DNA of 64,000 nucleotides, from NCBI RefSeq assembly GCF_019393635.1, contig NC_057863.1, positions 638,996,306 to 639,060,305 on the forward strand, written 5' to 3'. The notes under the pieces were generated by a model. It had not been told where the DNA came from and made no database searches. It saw nothing but the letters and a program-made list of their open reading frames with translations. Shown here piece after piece: positions 1-10,129 of this stretch (position 1 is the first letter of the stretch; every line of letters begins with the position of its first letter). Source of the DNA: Dromiciops gliroides. Taxonomy: Eukaryota; Chordata; Mammalia; Microbiotheria; Microbiotheriidae. Position numbers and translations under genes: made by a program.

Positions 1-140
1 GCAGTGGATAGAGCACCGGCCCTGGAGTCAGGAGTACCTGAGTTCAAATCCGACCTCAGACACTTAGCACTTACTAGCTGTGTGACCCCGGGCAAGTCAC
101 TTAACCCCCATTGCCCTGCAAAAAACAAAAAACAAAAAAA
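1..140 (+). mobile_element. W-type CORE-SINE, cut by window edge
   Basis: Starts inside the tRNA-like head (GCAGTGGATAGAGCACC), runs through the CORE motif and ends in an A-rich tail at about 140. The pol III B-box-like stretch GAGTTCAAATCC is visible. Its open frame is a translation of the SINE, not a gene. Confidence 0.92.
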
Positions 141-224
141 CCTGGCCTCCAGATTCAATTCCAATAACTTCTGTCTTCACTTTCCCTCCATCACAAGGGT
201 GGGCATGCCTTAAGACCTGACCAT

Positions 225-705
225 CAGTCAAGTAGCATTAACTAAAGCCTATTATGGGTTGGGCATTGTGTTAAGTGCTAGAGATTCGAAGAAAGGCAAA
301 AACCACCGTCCTCCTTTCAAGCAGCTCAAAGAATGAGACAAAATCTAAACAACTCGGGGAAGCTAGGTGGCGCAGTGGATAGAGCACCGGCCCTGGAGTC
401 AGGAGGACCTGAGTTCAAATTCGATCTCAGACACTTAGCACTAGCTGTGTGACCCTGGGCAAGTCACTTAACCCCCATTGCCTCACTAAAAAAAAAATCT
501 AAACAACTCCAGGTAAACAAGGTATATACGGGGTAAGCCGCGGGGTGGTCTTAGTGGCAAGATACAAAGATGTAGGAGGGCTGGGAAAGGCAGGATTTTA
601 GTTTAGCTGAGCTGTGAAGGCAGCAAAGGAAGTTAGGAGGTGACGATGAGGAGGATGACTTCCTGGCACGGGACAGCCAATGAAAATGCTGGGGTTGGGA
701 GGTAG
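225..705 (-). mobile_element. L2 LINE 3' fragment, antisense
   Basis: Reads as the reverse complement of an L2 3' region (a 'common across the window' pattern: catttatt..cctactatgtgcc, then ..tacaaagaaaggcaaaa.., then ..gattttagctgag..). It is interrupted by the SINE at 358-497, whose target duplication lies in the L2 sequence. Confidence 0.7.
358..497 (+). mobile_element. W-type CORE-SINE
   Basis: Complete head, CORE and A-tail. Flanked by a 15-bp target-site duplication AAATCTAAACAACTC, which shows a retrotransposition event into the antisense L2 fragment. Confidence 0.93.
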
Positions 706-1069
706 CCCTCACCTCCAACTGCTGCATCACCAGCAGTCTGGTTCTCTAGTCACAGTCTTCTGTCCTTACACCTCTCCCTCTGCTTCATTTGTTCTGAGCA
801 GGCTCTTATCACTTCTGTTATAACCCCTTCTCTTCACTGTTTAGACCCCAGAGTTAAGGAGGTGCGATCCCCCCTTTCTCCCCCCAATCTCTGGTCCTTT
901 CGTCGTTCACACCATGGTTCATCCTCAGCTCAGGTTTGCCCCTACCATCCCCCTCACCTGCTCCTTCTTCTGGATAGCCGAGGAATCCCATGCTCTGGGC
1001 CCACTGCAAACTCATGTCATCTAACCTTAGATGAACCCTCGGCGGTGCACGGTAATCCTCTACCTCATT
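706..1069. other. No gene seen; pyrimidine-rich stretch
   Basis: Single-copy or strongly decayed sequence with overlapping short open frames on both strands. None has a recognisable domain or splice signals. It may be the 5' part of the decayed L2 that follows. Confidence 0.5.
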
Positions 1070-1652
1070 TCTGATTGACATCTACACTTTCCATAACAGC
1101 CACTCCATCCCTGCCTCCCCTGGAAGCAGGTTATCTCTGCTCCTCTGGTATGCCACTGAGAAAACAGGGACCATTATTATGCACTCCCTCGTCTTCCCTC
1201 CCACACACCTCAAAAACTTCTCTGCGTCTTTTCCCATCCTCTCTCCTTTGCTCTAGTTTAAGAAGACAGGGTTGCCGGTTCCTTTGCTAAGGTTAACCCG
1301 TCCACTCTGTGCCCATGACCCCATCTCCATCCACCCGAGATTTGTCCCACTGATTTTTCCCCTTTCTCTGATTCTCTTTGATTCACTCACCCTCCATTTC
1401 CTTCAGACTATTGTCTGTAGCTCTCTTCCCTTTCCCATGAAAATCCTAGAAAGAATAGTCAAGCCTTGCTGTCTCTACTTCCTCATCATATCTTCCTTCC
1501 TTGGCCCCATACAATCTTTTTTCTGACCTACTCTACTGAAGCCCCTCTCTCAAAAGTCTCTTAGCTGCTCAGTCTGGTGGTCTTTTCTCAGTCCTCGCCC
1601 CTAGTGACCTTTGGGCAGCATTCCACACTGATAAGAAGCCAAGCCCAATCGG
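1070..1652 (+). pseudogene. L2 LINE ORF relic, sense
   Basis: The segment around 1,540-1,640 (aaaagtctc.. ggtcttttctcagtcctc ..gacctttgggcagcattccacact) matches the pattern of the L2 reverse-transcriptase region. Frame is broken repeatedly. It continues up to the SINE at 1,653. Confidence 0.55.
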
Positions 1653-1793
1653 GGCAGCTAGGTGGCACAGTAGAGCACCGGCCCTGGATTCAGGAGGACC
1701 TGAGTTCAAATCTGGCCTCAGACACCTGACACTTACTAGCTGTGTGACCCTGGGCAAGTCACTTAACCCCAATTGCCTCATCCAAAAAAAAAA
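1653..1793 (+). mobile_element. W-type CORE-SINE
   Basis: Full-length copy with A-tail. The flanks AAGAAGCCAAGCCCA and AAGAAGCCAAACCCA are a slightly diverged target-site duplication. Confidence 0.92.
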
Positions 1794-2112
1794 AGAAGCC
1801 AAACCCAGTGCTAAGTGCTGGGAATTCAAAAGAAAGTAAAAAACGTGGTCCTTGCCCTCAAAAAGCTCAACTCTCATGGGGGGATGATAGTGTGCAGACA
1901 GTTATGTATATACAAGACATATACAGGGTAGATGGAAGGGTAATCTCAGAAGGAAGGCACTAGCAGATTGGAGACTGGGACAAGCCTCCTGCAGAAGATG
2001 GGATTTGAGCAGAGTCTTAAAGGAGGCCAAAGACACTGGAGGCAAAGGAGGGGAAGGAGAGCCTTCAAGGCATGGAGGCCTGAAGGCAGTCAGTTAAAAG
2101 GCACTGAGTTCG

Positions 2113-2262
2113 GAGGCAGCTAGGTGGTGCAGTGGATAAAGCACGGCCTAGATTCAGGAGGACCTGAATTCAAATTTGACCTCAGACACTTGATACTTAC
2201 TAGCTGTGTGACCCTGGGCAAGTCACTTAACCCTCATTGCCCACCAAAAGAAAGAAGAAAAA
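2113..2262 (+). mobile_element. W-type CORE-SINE
   Basis: Flanked by AAAGGCACTGAGTT on both sides (target-site duplication). The tail is AAAAGAAAGAAGAAAAAAA. Confidence 0.9.
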
Positions 2263-2352
2263 AAGGCACTGAGTTGGGAAATAGGGTCACATTTGAGGAA
2301 CTGCAAGAGCCAGTGTCTCTGGATTATGGAGCGATGGTAAGAAGACTGGGGC

Positions 2353-2485
2353 AGGGGGCAGGTAGGCAACACAGTAGATAGAGCATTGGTCCTACCCCAG
2401 GAGTCAGGAAGACCTGAGTTCAAATCAGACACTTGACACTTATTAGCTGTGTGAGCCTGGGCATGTCACTTAACTGATTATTTCA
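2353..2485 (+). mobile_element. CORE-SINE, diverged
   Basis: Head is altered (GGCAGGTAGGCAACACAG) but the CORE part is intact. Flanks AAGAAGACTGG and AAGAAGATTGG fit a target-site duplication, so it is older than its W-type neighbours. Confidence 0.8.
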
Positions 2486-2774
2486 CAAAAGAAGAAGATT
2501 GGAAGGGAGAAAGGGACAAGGTTGTGAAGGATTTTCTATTTGATCCTAGATGTAATAGGGAGCCAATGGAGGTTATGAAGTGGGGTGGGGGGAGGGATTA
2601 AGACCTCTGCTTTAGGAAGATCGCTTTGGGAAGCTGAGTAGAGGATGGATTGGAGGGGAGAGAGACTTGAGAGAGGCAGAACTTCCAGGTGTGAGGTGAT
2701 GAGGGCCTGCATCAAGGTGGTGGCTATGTAAATGAAGAATATACAAGAAATATTGTATTGTATACTCACTGTTT

Positions 2775-2934
2775 TGGTTGTTTGGGGGGGGGGGTTGGGG
2801 TTGGTTTTTAGGCAATCAGGGTTAAGTGACTTGGCCAGGGTCACCCAGCTGGGAAGTGTCAAGACAGATTTGAACTCAAGTCTTCCTGACTCCAGGCCTG
2901 GCATTCTATCCATTGCATCACCTAGCTGCCCTGT
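2775..2934 (-). mobile_element. CORE-SINE, antisense
   Basis: Reverse-complement CORE (TTAAGTGACTTGGCCAGGGT) ending at CACCTAGCTGCCC. The tail region is a T/G-rich run. Confidence 0.85.
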
Positions 2935-3049
2935 CCAAAGACTAGCCTAGCTTAATAGTAAGGAGACTTATCACTGGAGGGATTGGAAATCTATGTAGAG
3001 AGAGAGGAATTCTTAGAAAGAGCACTGGCTTTTGAATCAGAGGACCTGG

Positions 3050-3335
3050 GTTCAATCAAACAATCAACAAGCAATTATTAAGTACCTACTATATGTCAGG
3101 ACACAAGCCTTATATGTGGTAATGATAGCAAGCCTTTATATAGCACTTTTAAAATCTGCAAAACACTTCACAAATATTATTTCATCTTATCTTTGAAAAA
3201 ACCCTGGGAAGTAGGTACTATTATCTCTATTTTACAGATGAGGAGACTGAGGCAAAAAGAGGTTAAGTGACTTTCCCATGGTCATATAACTAGAAATTAT
3301 CTGAGGCTGGATTTGAATTCAGGACTACCTACCTT
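3050..3335 (-). mobile_element. MIR-type SINE, antisense, with L2-like end
   Basis: Contains tttatatagcact, cacaaatattatttc, ttttacagatgaggagactgaggc and a decayed CORE, the usual antisense MIR order. Head end is eroded. Confidence 0.7.
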
Positions 3336-3388
3336 ATATTCTAGTGGGGGAAACAACACAGAATAAATGTTCAAATATTAACTTTAAA

Positions 3389-3541
3389 AAAAAATTTCTT
3401 TTGGTGAGGCAATTGGGGTTAAGTGACTTGCCCAGGGTCACACAGCTAGTAAGTGTTAAGTGTCTGAGGCTGGATTTGAACTCAGGTCCTCCTGACTCCA
3501 GGGCCGGTGCCCTATCCACTGCACCACCTAGCTGCCCCCAA
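3389..3541 (-). mobile_element. W-type CORE-SINE, antisense
   Basis: Complete copy; T-tail at the left, CACCTAGCTGCCCCC at the right. Flanks CAAATATTAACTTT and CAAATATTCACTTTT form an imperfect target-site duplication. Confidence 0.92.
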
Positions 3542-3756
3542 ATATTCACTTTTGATGCTTACTACTTTTCTCTTCAGCTCCTAAATCTTTGGTTTCCTTA
3601 ACCATAAAATATGAATGTTATACCAGATGGCCTGCAAGGCCCCTTTCAGCTCTAAGGACATAATACTATGATCTTTGTTGGTTTGAAATTTCCATGATGG
3701 TATGCCTTCTTCAAGCATGGAATCTTTCTCTGCATTGAGAAATGCTTATGATAGGT

Positions 3757-4048
3757 CCTTGTTGTTTGTCCTTCATTCTCTAAGAGGACCATCACATCAG
3801 GAGGTGATGTCATGACTTGCATTGAACTGGATTTAAGTGAGGCAGGGCTGTGCAAGGTCACCAACCTCACTCTCTCCTCCAGAGCCATCTGGGTCCAGTG
3901 GCAAGATATACCTTAAAATGACTGGAGATGGCCCTGGATGTTTTGAGGCAATCAGGGTTAAGTGACTTGCCCAGGGTCACACAGCTAGTGTCTGAGATGA
4001 GATTTGAACTCAGGTCCTCTTGACCCCAGGGCCATTGCTGCCCCAAGA
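3757..4048 (-). mobile_element. C-type CORE-SINE, antisense
   Basis: Begins TTGTTGTTTGTCCTTCATTC, contains the long non-CORE body (..catgacttgcattgaactgg..), then CORE and a shortened head. Flanked by ATGATAGGTCCTT on both sides, a 13-bp target-site duplication that fixes its limits. Confidence 0.85.
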
Positions 4049-4062
4049 TGATAGGTCCTTAA

Positions 4063-4350
4063 GCCAGGTGTGGAGGTGCACATCTATACTTCCGGGTGCT
4101 GGGGAGGCTGAGGATGGTGGGTCCTTTGAGTTCTGAAGTTCTGAGCTGGCTGAACTGGCGGCTGCCCTCAATCTGACCCCAATACAGTCAGTCCCTGAAG
4201 GCCTAGGGCCCTAGGGCCTAGTTCCAGCAGATAAAGAGGCTAGGGTTAGAAAAGGAGCAGATCAGAGGTTTCATGCTAATCACCTGAGCCTGAGTGGCCT
4301 CTGCACTTCCAGGCCAAAAGAGAGACCCATTCTCAAAAACAAAGCAAATA
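4063..4350 (+). pseudogene. 7SL (SRP) RNA-derived retropseudogene
   Basis: The 5' end (GCCAGGTGTGGAGGTGC .. GGGGAGGCTGAGG .. TTGAGTTCTGAAGTTC) follows the Alu domain of 7SL RNA. The 3' part (GGAGCAGATCAGAGG .. CATGCTAATCA .. CTCTGCACTTCCAGGCC .. GAGACCCATTCTC) follows the 7SL 3' end. The intervening S-domain is present though decayed, so this is a near full-length 7SL copy, not an Alu/B1-type SINE with the S domain deleted. It ends in an A-rich tail. The S-domain carries a short local duplication (CCTAGGGCCCTAGGGCCTAG). No target duplication was found. Length to the tail is about 272 nt, slightly under 7SL RNA. Not expected to be functional. Confidence 0.75.
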
Positions 4351-4770
4351 TAAATGCTTAGTGACTGCTTCCATTGAATTGAATCATCAGACACAACATG
4401 CAATCAAGTGTCCTGAATGTGTCCCCCCCCCCCCCCAATATAGACTTAATGTCTTCAAGTCAGGAAATGTCAGATACATTTTGGGAGGAGCAGACTTGGC
4501 AGGTATGTTGTAGGTAGGTTACTTGTTCAGACCCAGATAGAACTAGGTGGCCTCTGGCATCCATTCTAATTCAGTGATTCTGAGATGCTATCAGCACCAT
4601 TTTCTTATCAATTAACAAGCATTCCTTTTCTCTCTCTCCCCCAACACTGGAAAAAAACAAAAACTCAACAAAACCCATTTAACAAATAAAACTGGGGTCT
4701 GGCACATGTAAAGTTCTCATCAACTTGTTCAGCTGATATAATTCAACTGTGGAGCAGGTGGGCCTTGGCA
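4351..4770. other. No gene seen; contains poly-C run
   Basis: Low-information sequence with a C run at about 4,422-4,437 and A-rich stretches near 4,650-4,690. No coding or RNA gene recognised. Confidence 0.6.
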
Positions 4771-4920
4771 AGTCAACAAGCATTTATTCAGCACCTACTA
4801 AATCAACAAACATTTATTAAGTACCTACTAAGTCAACAAGCATTTATTAAGCACCTACTAAGTCAACAAGCATTTATTAAGCACCAGTAAGTCCACAAGC
4901 ATTTATTAATTGCCTACTAT
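4771..4920 (-). repeat. 30-bp tandem array of the L2 3' end
   Basis: Five units start at about 4,771, 4,801, 4,831, 4,861 and 4,889, each with (A)GTCAACAAGCATTTATTAA and GCACCTACTA. This is the reverse complement of the L2 terminal tract (..TTAATAAATGCTTGTTGA). The spacing is 30 bp until the last unit. The array opens an antisense L2 end that continues to about 5,060. Confidence 0.85.
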
Positions 4921-5060
4921 GTGCCAGGCACTGTGCTAAGTAAGCGCTGAGGTTGCAAAAAGAGACAAAAGACAGTCCCTGTCCTCAAGGAACTTATACT
5001 CTAATGTGATCACAATGTATACAGAGTGGCAGAAGACTGGAAAGGAAGAAAGAAGCTAAG
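4921..5060 (-). mobile_element. L2 3' fragment, antisense
   Basis: Continues from the tandem array with tgtgccaggcactgtgctaag and ccctgtcctcaaggaact, typical of antisense L2 3' UTR. Confidence 0.75.
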
Positions 5061-5879
5061 TTATAAAAGACTTTAAAAGCCAGAGAGTTGTATATATATT
5101 GGAAGTAACAAAGAACATGACAAGATATAAGGGGAATACCTTGGAGAGACTGTGGACCATGCATGGGCATTCTGTAAGTGTTCCTGATTGAGTTTGAAGA
5201 AGTTCTTTACTTGAACTCTCCATTTCTGCTACTTTGGCTCTTGGGGGATCTTGGTGAGAAACCATGCTATAAGGATCTTAGGGTCTTCTCCCTCCTAAGG
5301 CCTCTGCATCTGCCCCCCCCCCACAAGCTTTAGAGAGTGGAGTCTCCAACACTGTGAGTTTGAAAGATACAGAAGGTGTCTTGGCATCCCAAAGTTCCAG
5401 AGTCCTTAGATTTGCAACCAATGCTGTGTGTTCCCAACTGTAAGGACTGACCTTTAAAAACAACGTTCAAGTCCCTGAACAGTGGTCATTGAGACTTGGG
5501 CTCATCTAGTCGTCCGTACACATCTAGATAAGAACTTGGTGCTACCAAGGCAATTGAAGAACTGAATTGACTTGAGCCTACTCTCCACAGACACCAAACT
5601 GGTGTGAAGGAGTTTATGCCCCAGAGATGTTAGGAGTAAATGTTCTTGTTATTCTTGCTATATCTTGCTATTCCTTTGTAAAAACTATCTGATATTAAAT
5701 AGCTAAATGGAACTGAGGTGGTAGTCTCTGGCCCCTCACAACAAGAGGAACACACCCAGTGGGGGCTCAAGTCAATGGCAATAAAGAAGAGACAACTCCC
5801 CAATACCTTTGGTATACCCTAACAACCTGAGACAGAGATGTCGCCAGCTTGTCTCTGGGAGAGTGCCCCAGAGCATACT
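5061..5879. other. Single-copy sequence, no gene seen
   Basis: No repeat family recognised and no exon-like open frame. Short open frames on both strands are unremarkable. Confidence 0.5.
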
Positions 5880-6175
5880 TGCTAGGCAAATATGCATAGT
5901 CAAGCAAAATGAATTCCCATATTGGCCATGTCCCAAAAAAATGTGTCATTCTATATATTTAGTCCATTACAAGTCTGCCAGGAGATGGGCAACATTCTTC
6001 ATCATCATTCTTCATCCTGAACTCTCCAGAATCATTGGTGATCATTGTGTTGATCAGATTCCTCACATCTTTCAAAATGGTTTAATTTTTAAAAAATTTT
6101 TTTTTAATTTTTTAAATTTTTAAATGTTGTTACAGTATAAATTGTTTTCCTGCTTCTGCTGACTTCACTCTCTGT
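5880..6175 (-). mobile_element. L1 3' region, antisense (decayed)
   Basis: Shares agcaaaatgaattcccatattggccatgtcc with 12,430-12,470 and the downstream cctgcttctgctgacttcactc pattern of antisense L1 3' UTRs elsewhere in the window. A TTTTTAAATTTT-rich block lies at 6,080-6,125. Confidence 0.55.
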
Positions 6176-6534
6176 GAGCTCTTAAATCTGTCCTGACTTG
6201 GAGGGTGATTTATCCTCTGGCAGGGCTCCTGAGGGCATTTGGGCTAGAGTTCAATGCCAGGAGGCAGATGAAGGATTGACTTTTGAAAGGGGGATTAGCT
6301 CTTTCTGCTTGGCCCCAGAGGGCAGAAGCAGGAGACAGAGGTTTGGGGATCAATGACCGTTAGAACTGTGTAGAATTCGAAGTGACAGCCTGGAGACATA
6401 ATGGGTTCCCTTTCACTTCAGGTCTGTAAGCTAGATGCCTCATTTGTTAGAGAGGGAATCCTTTTTTCAGTGATGGTCTGGACAAAATAGAACTAAGGAA
6501 CTAAGATTCCTTCTAACTCGGAGATTGCGTAATT
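6176..6534. other. Single-copy sequence, no gene seen
   Basis: No recognisable repeat, exon or RNA gene. Confidence 0.5.
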
Positions 6535-6686
6535 CTTTTTTTATTTTTTTGGTGAGGCAATGAGGGTTAAGTGACTTGCCCAGGGTCACACGGCTAGTAA
6601 GTGTCAAGTGTCTGAGGCTGGATTTGAACTCAGGTCCTCCTGAATCCAAGGCTGGTGTTTTATCCACAGCGCCACCTAGCTGCCCC
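6535..6686 (-). mobile_element. W-type CORE-SINE, antisense
   Basis: Complete antisense copy from TTTTTTTGGTGAGGCAATGAGG to GCCACCTAGCTGCCCCC. Confidence 0.92.
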
Positions 6687-6754
6687 CTAGATTCTATAAT
6701 TCTGATCACAAATCCCTAGAAGAAGCACTTCCCTTCTCCAGTATTTAGAAAGAG

Positions 6755-7030
6755 AAATTAATGATGATGATGCTATTTATATAGCACCTACTATGTGGCA
6801 GGTAACATGTTAAGTACTTTACCAATATTGTTTCACTCAGTCTCACAGCAACCTTGGGAGAAAGGTGCTGTTATTATCTCCATATTACAGTTAAGGAAAC
6901 TAAGGCAGACTGAGGTTAAGTGACTTATCCAAAGTCATTCAGCTAGTTCGTGTCAGAGGTTAGATTTGAACTCAGGTCTTCCTGATTCCAGAGTTGGGGC
7001 TCTATCCACTGTCCCGCTTAGCTTCCCCCT
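6755..7030 (-). mobile_element. MIR-type SINE, antisense
   Basis: Order is L2-like end (tatagcacctactatgtgg), Ther/MIR middle, CORE, then a decayed head (ccactgtcccgcttagcttcc). Confidence 0.8.
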
Positions 7031-7102
7031 GCCCTAGTCTTCTTACCATTGCTCCCTTCTACATACTCCATGGTCCAGAGACACTGGCTCTTGCTGATGG
7101 AG

Positions 7103-7345
7103 GGCAGGTAGGTGGTGCAATAGATAGAGGGCCAGGCCTGGAGTCAGGAAGACCTGAGTTCAAATTCAGCTTCAGACATTTCCTAGCTATGTGACCCTGG
7201 TCAAGTCACTTAATCCTGTTTGCCTCAGTTTCTTTGTATGTAAAATGAGCTAGAGAAGGAAATAGCAAACCACTGCAGTATCTTTTCCAAGAAAACCCCA
7301 ACTGGGATCATGAAGAGTTGGACATAAGTGAAACAATTGAACAAC
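7103..7345 (+). mobile_element. CORE-SINE with RTE/BovB-like tail
   Basis: Head and CORE are followed by GAGAAGGAAATAGCAAACCAC..CCAAGAAAACCCC and an end AGTTGGACATAAGTGAAACA ATTGAACAAC. The terminal motif resembles the 3' end of BovB/RTE elements, which suggests RTE-driven mobilisation (inference). Confidence 0.82.
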
Positions 7346-7604
7346 TTCCTGACTCTAGGTAGGCTCAGGGCTCTGTCCACAGTGTTACCCAACTGATCTC
7401 CTTTCCTCTCCAATTTATCTATCATGCAAGTGTTTAAAAAAGAAACCTTCCTAATAATACAAAAGTCTGGTTATCTCAATGCTAAGATAAAGTCCACATT
7501 CTTTATCCTGAATTTAAGACCCTCATTACTATAGCTAAAACAAGTCTTTTCCAAGGATCATCAACTTAAGGAGCTAATTGGGGTTTTCCAGTGGCTGGAT
7601 GGGT

Positions 7605-7805
7605 CAACCAGGTGGCACAGTGAATAGAGAGTCACAGACACTAGCTGTGTGACCTTGAGCAAGTCACTTAAACCTTTTGCCTCAGTTTCCTCATCTGTAA
7701 AATGAGCTGGAGAAGGAAATAGAAAAACGTTCCAGTATCTCTGCCAAGAAAACCCCAAAGTGGGTCACGAAGAGTCAGATACTACTGAAACAACTGAACA
7801 ACAAA
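7605..7805 (+). mobile_element. CORE-SINE with RTE-like tail, head shortened
   Basis: CORE (actagctgtgtgaccttgagc) followed by the same RTE-type tail ending CAACTGAACAACAA. About 30 bp of the post-head region are missing. Confidence 0.8.
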
Positions 7806-8379
7806 TGGCCGGGTAGCCTAAATTCTCTGTTGCCCAAAGCTCTAATCTAACTCCTCACCTTCGCTTATTTTGAAGGAGAGAACACAGTCTCCATTTTTAC
7901 TAGGGATTGCATTTTAAAAGTCAGACAAGTCTGTACATTGTCAGGCCACCCCTGGGTAGACAGCTCATGTCAGATAGATTAAAGACCCTTTGGGTAATGA
8001 AACTCATCAGCTAAAAAATTCTGCCTCTCTTTCCTTGGAAACCTGCAACACTCCCTTGGGCACAAAGAGTTATCCATTCATAGAGGCTGAAGGTGACATG
8101 TGAGAGATGATCTTTTCCCCCAGTCAGAAGGAAGTAGGGAAATATCTGATGAATTCCATAGACAAGGCTAGCCAATCAGGAGAATTCAGGTGAAATAGAC
8201 GAGCAAGCAAGCAAGCAAACAAATCAGGGTTGCAGAGAAGCCCCCCCCCCCCCCCCGCCAGGCTTTGGTGTATCCCTCTTGACTACCATCAGTTTGGGGC
8301 CCACTGGCTGTGTTCCCTCCTGTTGTTAAGATCCTTTACCTAGGACCCCAGTTCCATTTAGCATTGACTAGCTTTTACA
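7806..8379. other. Single-copy sequence with 16-C run
   Basis: No gene or known repeat seen. A C homopolymer occupies 8,241-8,256, preceded by a short GCAA repeat (8,200-8,220). Confidence 0.55.
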
Positions 8380-8540
8380 AAAGGATAATAATAATAATAA
8401 CAACAACAATAGCATTTGCATGATGTTTTAAGGTTTGCAAAGCTCTTTACATAGGTTGTTTCATTTGATCTTCAAAACGACTGACCGTTGAAAGTGCCCT
8501 CATTATCCTCATTCTACAGAGGAGGAAACTGAGTCTGGTA
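8380..8540 (-). mobile_element. MIR-type SINE fragment, antisense
   Basis: Contains aatagcatttgcatgatg, gcaaagctctttacat, and ctacagaggaggaaactgag; CORE is lost. Confidence 0.65.
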
Positions 8541-8959
8541 TTTACTTCAAAGATATAGAAAGAACAAAAATACAAGCATTTCCCCAGGACCTCCTGAGCA
8601 TACAGCAGCTCATTCTCTAGGGGAATAGACCCAGAATTTAACCATGTTCCAACATAGCCTTGGTTCCCCCAGGTTCATGCCCAGGTGTGGCATGCCTGCC
8701 TGGGTGAATCCTTTTACTGATTTATAGGCACAAAGGTCACCCTCTCCTTGTTCCTCTAGAGGCAAATTTCCTCTGGGTCCTCGTTCCAAAGGGCGCTCCC
8801 AGATTTCTCCCTATCCCTGCAAGGGCAGTCCAGATGGAACTGCAAACTCATCTGACAGGACAAGTAGGTTCCAGAAGAAAAATAGCCGAAAGAAGGTCAA
8901 CTAAGCCCAAAAGATAGATAAGGGTCCTAAGAAAAGGAATTAAGCACTAGAGATTGTAT
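8541..8959. other. Single-copy sequence, no gene seen
   Basis: No repeat family or exon recognised. Confidence 0.5.
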
Positions 8960-8969
8960 ACTTAAGAGT

Positions 8970-9298
8970 TTCTTTTTCTTTTTCACATTTTTTTTTTTTT
9001 TAGTGAGGCAATTGGGGTTAAGTGACTTGCCCAGGGTCACACAGCTAGTAAGTGTTAAGTGTCTGAGGTCGGATTTGAACTCAGGTACTCCTGACTTCAG
9101 GGCCGGTGCTCTATCCACTGCGCCACCTAGCTGCCCCCTTTTCACATTTTTTTAATATTTTTTTTGGTAGGGCAATGAGGGTTAAATGACTTGCCCAGGG
9201 TCACACAGCTAGTGTCAAGTGTCTGAATCCGGATTTGAACTCAGTTCCTCCTGAATCCAGGGCCGGTGTCTTATCCGCTGCATCACCTAGCTGCCCCC
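8970..9298 (-). mobile_element. W-type CORE-SINE, antisense, interrupted by a second one
   Basis: The outer SINE comprises the T-rich tail (8,970-8,986) and the body 9,138-9,298. It is flanked by ATACTTAAGAGTTTCT and ATACTTAGAGTTTCT, its target duplication. Confidence 0.82.
8987..9137 (-). mobile_element. W-type CORE-SINE nested in another SINE tail
   Basis: Complete antisense copy inserted in the T-tail of the outer SINE. CTTTTTCACATTTTTTT and CTTTTCACATTTTTTT flank it, showing the order of insertion. Confidence 0.87.
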
Positions 9299-9426
9299 AT
9301 ACTTAGAGTTTCTAAGCAAAAGCAAGCTTTGCCCTATGAATTTGCAGGGTAGAGGGATCTCATGATAAGGTAAGCACTCTCCCTAGGTCTGTTTAGACAA
9401 AAAATAAAAACACGAACAATTCCCAA

Positions 9427-9550
9427 CTAAGGTACCAGCATTCTGACCTGAGTTCACATCCCATCTCAGACATTTACTGTCTGTGTGACCTTGGACAGAT
9501 CATTTACCCTTTCCCTGCTTTAGTTTCCTCAACTATAAAAAGAAGATCAT
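9427..9550 (+). mobile_element. MIR-type SINE fragment
   Basis: Sense CORE (tactgtctgtgtgaccttgg) followed by cctcaactataaaaag. Truncated where the next, opposite element begins. Confidence 0.65.
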
Positions 9551-9552
9551 AA

Positions 9553-9800
9553 TGTTGTTCAGTCATTACTCAGTCCTGACTCTTCATGTCCCCATCTGGG
9601 GTTTTCTTGGTAGAGATACTAGACTGGATTGTCATTTCCTTTTTCAGGTCATTTAACAGATGAGGAAACTGAGGCAAACATGCCTAATTAAATGACTTGC
9701 CCAGGGTCATAGGTAGCAAGTGTCTGAGGCCAGATTTGAATTCAGGAAGGTAAGTTTTCCTGACTCCAGGCCCAGTGCTCTATCCATTGTATTACCTAAT
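9553..9800 (-). mobile_element. CORE-SINE with RTE-like tail, antisense
   Basis: Starts with ATGTTGTTCAGTCATTACTCAG, the reverse complement of the RTE-type end, then ttcttggtagagatactag, CORE, and a head ending attacctaat. Confidence 0.82.
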
Positions 9801-9810
9801 AATACCTCCC

Positions 9811-10062
9811 TTGAAGGAAGGAAGGAAGATAGGAAGGAAAGAGGAAGGAAAGGAAGGAAGGAAGGAAGGAAGGAAGGAAGGAAGGAAGGAAGGAAGGAAG
9901 GAAGGAAGGAAGGAAGGAAGGAAGGAAGGAAGGAAAGAAGGAAGGAAGGAAGGAAGGAAGGGAAGAAGGGAGGGAGGGAGGAAGGAAGGAGGGAGAGAGA
10001 GGGAAGGAAGGAAGAGGGAGAAGAAAGAAAGGAAGAAAAAGAAAGAAAGAAAGCAGGAAGGT
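9811..10062 (+). repeat. (GGAA)n microsatellite
   Basis: About 250 bp of purine-only sequence, nearly perfect GGAA over 9,850-9,940 and then degenerating into GGGA/GAGA. The large frames across it are repeat translations (KEGR repeats), not genes. Confidence 0.97.
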
Positions 10063-10129
10063 ATAAAATATTTTCCCTGATAATAAGCAGATCTTTTTGG
10101 TTTCTAAATTATCCAGATGGGAGTCTCAA

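Larger units (their letters stand above)
1794..2720 (-). mobile_element. L2 LINE fragment, antisense, interrupted twice
   Basis: Antisense L2: 3' terminal part at 1,794-2,110, more internal reverse-transcriptase part at 2,490-2,720. In the minus strand a broken frame reads QALITSHLE, like the L2 reverse-transcriptase C-terminal region. Two SINEs (2,113-2,262 and 2,353-2,485) sit inside. Confidence 0.7.

Noticed and set aside
4771..4920. CRISPR-like array (30-bp repeats)
   Set aside because: Direct tandem units with no spacers, derived from an L2 end in a mammalian genome.
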